Part shown: one piece after another, positions 60,801-64,000 of the stretch | How the letters are laid out: every line of letters starts with the position of its first letter | Position numbering within the stretch: position 1 is the first letter of the stretch | From: Phaeobacter sp. 22II1-1F12B | GTDB lineage: Bacteria > Pseudomonadota > Alphaproteobacteria > Rhodobacterales > Rhodobacteraceae | NCBI RefSeq assembly: GCF_002210165.1 | Contig: NZ_AQQP01000013.1 | Span: 98,233-162,232, forward strand | DNA length: 64,000 nt | Direction of reading: 5' to 3' | Translations under genes and position numbers: made by a program | The notes under the pieces: model-generated | Told to the model about the DNA's origin: nothing | Databases searched by the model: none | The model's input: the letters and a program-made list of their open reading frames with translations, nothing else

Positions 60801-60892
60801 AGCCCCCACAAACCGCCGAGAAGGCAAAAGATAATTGCCAGCCAAACGGCGACCGGACGTCGGATGCTTGCGCGGGAAATACTCATTGTCAT
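57812..60892 (-). CDS. RND efflux transporter, inner-membrane subunit
   Basis: 1026 aa, usual length. The first TM (VAVWLAIIFCLLGGLWGLNT), porter domains and 12 TM in two halves fit an RND pump; ADENQVFSNGEISEGLSRLG and the LPDGVEIVPIYEQHKVVDEA segment are typical. The TM4 proton-relay motif reads MLVDNAIVIAEG: Asp404 is kept but the second Asp of the AcrB-like LVDDA is Asn405, as in a divergent RND subgroup. It exports hydrophobic compounds. It forms an operon with the adaptor 27 bp upstream. No outer-membrane factor gene is in the window. Confidence 0.95.
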   Translation of the reverse strand: MTMSISRASIRRPVAVWLAIIFCLLGGLWGLNTVGRLEDPSFTLKTALVFVPYPGATAMEVEEEVTDVVESALQQMKQLDRVESKSMPGMAQITVEIEMTYGPDEIPQVWDEMRRRIRDIEGELPSGAQSPIINDDFGDVYGMFYAVTADGLSATEQRDLATKLRRGLVTVDGVAKIEVRGLAEEEIIISIPSARLTELGLPPDQILGIIADENQVFSNGEISEGLSRLGVSVPPGFVSVEGIEALRLGAPGEVGQIALYDIARVVREETERPSQIVRHNGTRAFTLGVSALVDRNVVEVGRSVEARLDQLKTELPDGVEIVPIYEQHKVVDEAVSSFLVGLGQSVAIVIGALMLTMGWRAGLVVGATLGLTVFSTLFFMSVFGIEMERISLGALIIAMGMLVDNAIVIAEGMLIGMARGKSAEDAAADTETATAFPLLGATVIGIMAFSGIGLSPDATGEFLFSLFAVIAISLLMSWILAVTVTPYLGKLLLKAPKDTSKDPYRGFIYSAYRGFLWLALRARVLVVLTIVGITVWSVMAFGQVKQAFFPASNTPIFYVEFQMPQGTDIRVTNEEIARLEAILLGEEIVTDVTTLVGRGASRFMLTYNPEQADASYGQLIVRATDATLIPDVAARLNRELPAQFSNALIRVEEIVFGPPAGADVAVRFSGPDPVVLRQLSDNALAIFDEAGTITNSRTDWRQREILVEPIVDEARMRLAGSTRASIADTVQYGTSGLRVGTLREGDAEIPMYLRLPEVERDGLDRLRDLSVWSPGANDYVPMANLVSGFEPRLVEALIHRRDRERTITVLGGARPDLTANEAFNSVRDDIEAMRLPDGYSMEWGGEYESQQMANESLGKQLPISLIVMLTISILMFNKVRQPLILWLVVPMSVTGMVLGLLFTGLPFTFTALLGFLSLSGMLMKNAIVLVEEIDQQRAEGVEDYQAVIDGSVSRLRPVVLAAGTTIFGMIPLLPDAFFASMAVTIMGGLAFASILTLVAVPVFYALFFRIKPPKKENAPSGSPATA

Positions 60893-60919
60893 GGTTTCGG
60901 TTTTCCGGTCCAGGATCGT

Positions 60920-62068
60920 TCAGAGGCCGCGAACCGCGACTGTTTCGTTTTCCTTCAGGCGCCACCACCCGCCGGACACAACCAGTTCGTCTCCGGAGAG
61001 CCCCTCAAGCACGACGATTTCGTCGTCGTTTGGCAGCCCCAGGCGGATCGTCTTACGGGACACCCGGCCGGTCCCCTCGTCATACAGCCAGATGGACGGC
61101 TCGCTCCGGCTCGTCGTGTCGATCGCTGAGACCGGGACGACTACCAACCGCGATTGCGCACCCTCCGCGGCGGCGGCTACGCGCACATTCGCCGTCATTC
61201 CGGGCAGCAATCTCGGGTCGATGGCGCCCTCGATTGCAAACTCGACGTCATAGGTTTGGGCTGTGGGGTCTGCATCGGTCACGAATGTCCGCAGATACAG
61301 AGTTGCGTCATATCCCGGCACAGCGGGGAAAGAGGCGGTTACCCTGAATGCATCGGGCTGGGCCCGTGCGATCGCGGCGAGTTCCTCGGGCAGCGAAATC
61401 CGCACCCGCATTTCACTGATGTCCTGCAACCTGGCAATCGGAGCCGCAGGGGTGACGTTCGAAAACTCCTCCAGAAAGATGCGCGCGACAATGGCCTCGA
61501 AGGGCGCCGAGATCGTGGCTTGAGCCAGACGACGCTTCGCTTCACGGAGGGCGACTTCTGCCTGGGCAAGCTGCGCGCGGTTCGTTTCAAGTCGGGCGTC
61601 GGTCGCCACCCCCCTCTCGGTCAGACTCAACGCACGATCGTATTCGGATTTTGCGAGGTCGAAAGAGGCCTGTGCCCGGTCCAGAGCCAATTCGAAATCG
61701 ACCGGGTCGAGCGCGGCGATTAAATCGCCTTTCTCGACCCGAGTCCCAGCATCTACCGCGAGGTCGGAAAGCTGACCCGAAACCTGAAAGGCAATATCCA
61801 CGGTCCGGGCGGGCTCCACGCGGCCTGCCAGGCTGCGCGCCCTATCGCTATCGCGAAGCTCGGCACGCGATACTTCGACCGTGACCGGTTGGGCGATGTC
61901 TTGCTCGGCGCTCCCTTGCGCATCGGCACCGGAAACCTCATCCGTAGTCTGCGCGAAGACCTTGGATGCGAGGTTCGGGCCGAATTGCACGAGAAGGACA
62001 ATGGCGAGAAGGAGGGCGACCAATCCGGCGACACCTCCTCGGAAGTATCTGGTTCTATTCGAGCTCAT
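60920..62068 (-). CDS. RND efflux periplasmic adaptor (membrane fusion protein)
   Basis: 382 aa. TM anchor GGVAGLVALLLAIVLLVQFG near the N-terminus, then the lipoyl half VDIAFQVSGQLSDLAVDAGT and RVEKGDLIAALDPVDFELAL, an alpha-hairpin (LDRAQASFDLAKSEYDRALS to ALREAKRRLAQATISAPFEA) and a beta-barrel with VVVPVSAID. It links the RND subunit to an outer-membrane channel. Its start overlaps the TetR stop by 14 bp, so regulator and pump are co-expressed. Confidence 0.94.
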   Translation of the reverse strand: MSSNRTRYFRGGVAGLVALLLAIVLLVQFGPNLASKVFAQTTDEVSGADAQGSAEQDIAQPVTVEVSRAELRDSDRARSLAGRVEPARTVDIAFQVSGQLSDLAVDAGTRVEKGDLIAALDPVDFELALDRAQASFDLAKSEYDRALSLTERGVATDARLETNRAQLAQAEVALREAKRRLAQATISAPFEAIVARIFLEEFSNVTPAAPIARLQDISEMRVRISLPEELAAIARAQPDAFRVTASFPAVPGYDATLYLRTFVTDADPTAQTYDVEFAIEGAIDPRLLPGMTANVRVAAAAEGAQSRLVVVPVSAIDTTSRSEPSIWLYDEGTGRVSRKTIRLGLPNDDEIVVLEGLSGDELVVSGGWWRLKENETVAVRGL

Positions 62069-62606
62069 CGATCATGTCCTTGAATCTGTCGATGGTGGCG
62101 TCTTGCTGATCGGCATCACCATCCGCGAGGCGAAGGAGCCTCTGGAAACGAAGACCCTGGATCGCCAAAAAGAGAACCATCGCCGCAGTTTCGTCCTGCG
62201 CGTCCGAACGGATGCGCTCGACATCACGGGACAGTTCTTTTCTCAGCGGGTCCAGAAGATTCGGATCCGACGCCGAAACCGCGAGAATAGCCATCGAAAG
62301 GTCATCATCGGTGCTTCCGGCTTGCAGAACTGTCTCGAGATGACCGCGCAGGGTGCGGGAACTGTGCCCTTCCGGGACCGACGCCAGACGTTCGCGGTGC
62401 TCCGCGAGCATTTCGTCGAGCAGCCCGGCCAGAAGCGCTTTCTTGGTGGGGAAGTTGTACAACACCCCACCCTTGCTGAGGCCGGATTCCCGAGCGACGG
62501 CGTCGATCGTGATCCTTCCCGCGCCTTCTCGCAGCGCAATCGCCCGCGCAGCGCCGAGAATCTTCGGCGAGGCGTTCTTCGGTTGCTTTTCCACTTGTGC
62601 AGTCAC
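62055..62606 (-). CDS. TetR-family regulator of the RND pump (downstream one)
   Basis: 183 aa from a GTG at 62606. HTH: REGAGRITIDAVARESGLSK then GGVLYNFPTKKALLAGLLDE, the typical TetR N-terminal domain. The rest is helical and variable. It overlaps the adaptor gene and is itself preceded by a palindrome-like box at 62612-62625, which suggests autoregulation together with the pump. Confidence 0.93.
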   Translation of the reverse strand: MTAQVEKQPKNASPKILGAARAIALREGAGRITIDAVARESGLSKGGVLYNFPTKKALLAGLLDEMLAEHRERLASVPEGHSSRTLRGHLETVLQAGSTDDDLSMAILAVSASDPNLLDPLRKELSRDVERIRSDAQDETAAMVLFLAIQGLRFQRLLRLADGDADQQDATIDRFKDMIDELE

Positions 62607-62611
62607 CCTGT

Positions 62612-62625
62612 ACCGTCCGGTCGGT
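62612..62625. promoter_or_regulatory. Candidate TetR box ACCGTCCGGTCGGT
   Basis: 14-bp imperfect palindrome (12 of 14 symmetrical positions) 6 bp before the GTG of the TetR gene. Boxes of the ACCG...CGGT form are common in front of AcrR-like regulators of RND pumps. Its centre is at 62618-62619. Confidence 0.5.
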
Positions 62626-62673
62626 TAAGTCATTGGGCGAGCTAATGCGCTGCCCCGTATTTGGCAAGCGAGC

Positions 62674-63282
62674 TCAATCTGAAAATTTGTCTCTGTGGCC
62701 GCTACCGTAAAGTCGCAGGAATGCAGCGACCGCTTCGCGCGCATGTTGCTCGCGGTGGACAGCTCGTTTCACTGCGAGAAGGCGCGGCATAAGTAGCCCC
62801 GAAACGCAAAGGTGTATGAAGTGATCGGACGCGCGCCGGTCGTCATCGACATCGAGCGCGCCTTCGCGCGTAAGGCGCTCCAGAATCCTACCGACGAGTT
62901 CGCGAGCAGGTTTCGGGCCTGCGCGAAAATAAACCTCACCCACTTCGGGCAGTGCCTCGGAGGCGCCAACGCACGTTCGCAGGAGACGGATGTAGGTGTC
63001 GTCCAAGGTGAGGTCGACCATGCGAAGGGCGAGTTCTTCCAACTGGGCGCGCGGCTCCAAAGACGCGATCAAGGGCCGGAGGATTTCGTCCGCAAGCCGA
63101 CCGCATTCGGATTCAACCACGCTCAGGAACAGTTGCTCCTTGGTCGGGTAATACGAATACATGGTTGCCTTCGACACTTTTCCTTCAGCGGCAATCGCAT
63201 CGACCGTGGCTCCTTCGTAACCGCATCGGAAGAAAACCTCGCGCGCACCAATCATGACGTCGGCCATTTTTCTCACGGGCAT
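62674..63282 (-). CDS. TetR-family regulator (upstream one)
   Basis: 202 aa. The HTH is ATVDAIAAEGKVSKATMYSY with YPTKEQLFLSVVESE. The C-terminal part (RLLRTCVGASEALPEVGEVY, then a long helical stretch) is like AcrR C-terminal domains with a TetR_C_ size. It leads the run TetR, TetR, adaptor, RND with 67-bp and overlapping spacings. Two TetR genes in a row for one pump is unusual. A 24-bp interrupted palindrome lies 46 bp upstream (63329-63352). Confidence 0.93.
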   Translation of the reverse strand: MPVRKMADVMIGAREVFFRCGYEGATVDAIAAEGKVSKATMYSYYPTKEQLFLSVVESECGRLADEILRPLIASLEPRAQLEELALRMVDLTLDDTYIRLLRTCVGASEALPEVGEVYFRAGPKPARELVGRILERLTREGALDVDDDRRASDHFIHLCVSGLLMPRLLAVKRAVHREQHAREAVAAFLRLYGSGHRDKFSD

Positions 63283-63328
63283 CTCGTTCTCTCTATCCCA
63301 GGCAGGACTAGGCGGTTACAAGCTTTAC

Positions 63329-63352
63329 TGTACCGTCTAGTGAGTATAGTAG
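63329..63352. promoter_or_regulatory. Candidate TetR operator, interrupted palindrome
   Basis: 24-bp imperfect palindrome: ACT.TAC arm, CTAG centre (63339-63342) and GTA.AGT arm. Located 47-70 bp upstream of the upstream TetR gene start, where a repressor of this operon would be expected. Confidence 0.5.
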
Positions 63353-63396
63353 ATAGAAGTTGATTTAGCAGCAAAACGTAAAGCTGTGCGGATCTA

Positions 63397-63422
63397 CCCC
63401 ACCAAGCGCCGCTTGGCGGCTT
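63397..63422 (+). terminator. Possible hairpin between TetR and HxlR genes
   Basis: CCAAGC-GCC-GCTTGG stem-loop followed by CGGCTTTTTC on the plus strand. No gene is seen on the plus strand to end here, so its use is unclear. Reading minus, it lies after the HxlR gene (stop at 63520) with no T-run after it. Confidence 0.35.
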
Positions 63423-63519
63423 TTTCTAGCGCCGTTTTCAATTCGTCATGGGCTTCGGGTCTGATTCTGCCTGAGTTGTTCTCGGGCGAGGGATTATCCC
63501 GCGAACAGGAGGGGTACCG

Positions 63520-63873
63520 TCATTCTGCCGCGCTTGCGGTCCCGACAAAGGCACCCTCGGCCTCCCAGCGGCGTGCGATCGAGCCAAGCTTGTCCAGCAC
63601 GCCGCGCAGTTCCGCGCCGCGCTCAGTCAGCCCGTAGGTGACAGCGGGTGGGATGGTCATGGCCTGCTCGCGCCATACAACGCCAGCATGTTCCAGCATT
63701 CTCAGCCTCTCGGTCAGGACCCGGGTGGAAATGCCGGGCACCAAACGCTTGAGCGCGCCGAAACGCTGCGGTCCCTGCTCGGACAGAACCCAGAGTATAT
63801 AGATCGTCCAAGGGCCTGTGATGACACGCAGAAGCGCCTCCATCGGGCATGAGGGGGGCTGGACGCTCTTCAT
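63520..63873 (-). CDS. HxlR-family transcriptional regulator
   Basis: 117 aa. CPMEALLRVITGPWTIYILW is the HxlR opening (with a Cys that often senses electrophiles in this family), LVPGISTRVLTERLRMLEHA is the recognition-helix region, and YGLTERGAELRGVLDKLGSI the wing and C-terminal helix. It is monocistronic on the minus strand. An exact 7-bp inverted repeat just upstream (63894-63912) suits an HxlR operator and suggests autoregulation. Its target gene may be outside the window to the right. Confidence 0.93.
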   Translation of the reverse strand: MKSVQPPSCPMEALLRVITGPWTIYILWVLSEQGPQRFGALKRLVPGISTRVLTERLRMLEHAGVVWREQAMTIPPAVTYGLTERGAELRGVLDKLGSIARRWEAEGAFVGTASAAE

Positions 63874-63893
63874 CGTGGATTATCCTCGCGGTT

Positions 63894-63912
63894 AAAGTAA
63901 TCTAGTTACTTT
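63894..63912. promoter_or_regulatory. HxlR-type operator AAAGTAA-TCTAG-TTACTTT
   Basis: Perfect 7-bp arms with a 5-bp spacer, 21 bp upstream of the HxlR start. HxlR proteins (for example YodB/HypR types) bind such GTAC/AGTA-type inverted repeats over their own promoters. Confidence 0.65.
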
Positions 63913-64000
63913 TAAGTGCCTACTTTCACGGACGATGCAAGACACCTAACAGGCTGCTGAAGAAGCCGGCCTTGAAGGACGCTGTTCCTGCCGTCACGGC

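Noticed and set aside
63386..63637. 83-codon plus-strand frame and a short minus-strand frame (PENNSGRIRPEAHDELKTAL) downstream of HxlR
   Set aside because: The first is mostly antisense to HxlR; the second is about 40 codons without a start or recognised family.
63947..64000. AACAGGCTGCTGAAGAA near the right edge as an IS terminal repeat
   Set aside because: It resembles ends of some IS families, but only one end is visible and no transposase is in the window.
1..64000. tRNA, rRNA, riboswitch or CRISPR features
   Set aside because: No cloverleaf-like segment, conserved rRNA stretch, known riboswitch core or spaced repeat array was seen on reading; a covariance-model scan would settle it.

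Overview
The window comes from a GC-rich alphaproteobacterium, most likely of the Rhodobacterales (Roseobacter) type. This is inferred from three TRAP transporters, a Liv-type ABC importer and long runs of acyl-CoA metabolism genes with short spacings or ATGA/TGATG overlaps; no rRNA or other taxonomic marker is present. No tRNA, rRNA or CRISPR array was seen.

Layout. (1) 1-13.7 kb: a TAXI-type TRAP transporter (permease cut by the window edge), a two-subunit CoA-transferase, an unclassified 475-aa membrane protein, an MmgE/PrpD protein, two pairs of acyl-CoA dehydrogenases (ACADs), a MaoC-fold protein and an IclR regulator. Three promoter regions here carry the same 10-bp palindrome CACATATGTG. 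(2) 13.7-19.8 kb: a second TAXI TRAP transporter, a PaaI-type thioesterase, an SDR, and a DUF35 protein coupled to an SCP2-type thiolase-fold protein. (3) 19.8-29.2 kb: a DctPQM TRAP transporter in line with a crotonase, two ACADs, a CaiB-type CoA-transferase and another crotonase, then a divergent nitronate-monooxygenase-like flavoprotein. (4) 29.2-42 kb: a PaaK-like ligase homologue, a crotonase, an ACAD pair, a MaoC protein and a transglutaminase-fold protein; then CaiB, hydratase, thiolase and DUF35; then two divergent CaiB genes and a single ACAD. (5) 42-57.1 kb: etfBA, two crotonases, two near-duplicate solute-binding proteins, a Liv ABC importer with an acyl-CoA synthetase gene inside it, a PECR-like SDR, an ACAD and a CaiB. 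Regions 4 and 5 share a second palindrome, TCTAAC-N4-GTTAGA, at five promoters. (6) 57.2-57.8 kb: an IS66 transposase remnant and a probable amine-oxidase fragment mark a boundary. (7) 57.8-64 kb: an RND efflux pump with two TetR regulators, then an HxlR regulator.

How it may work together. Segments 1-5 read as a carboxylic-acid catabolic island: four importers, CoA loading by a synthetase and CoA-transferases, desaturation by ten ACADs feeding one ETF, hydration by MaoC proteins and crotonases, and chain cleavage by two DUF35/thiolase-fold pairs. Both thiolase-fold proteins lack the usual nucleophilic Cys and match the DUF35-Ltp2 retro-aldolase arrangement of steroid side-chain degradation. 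Three ACAD pairs combine one canonical and one degenerate subunit, as in heterotetrameric steroid ACADs. The substrate cannot be named from sequence; a branched, isoprenoid or (poly)cyclic carboxylic acid that needs aldolytic rather than thiolytic cleavage is the best inference.
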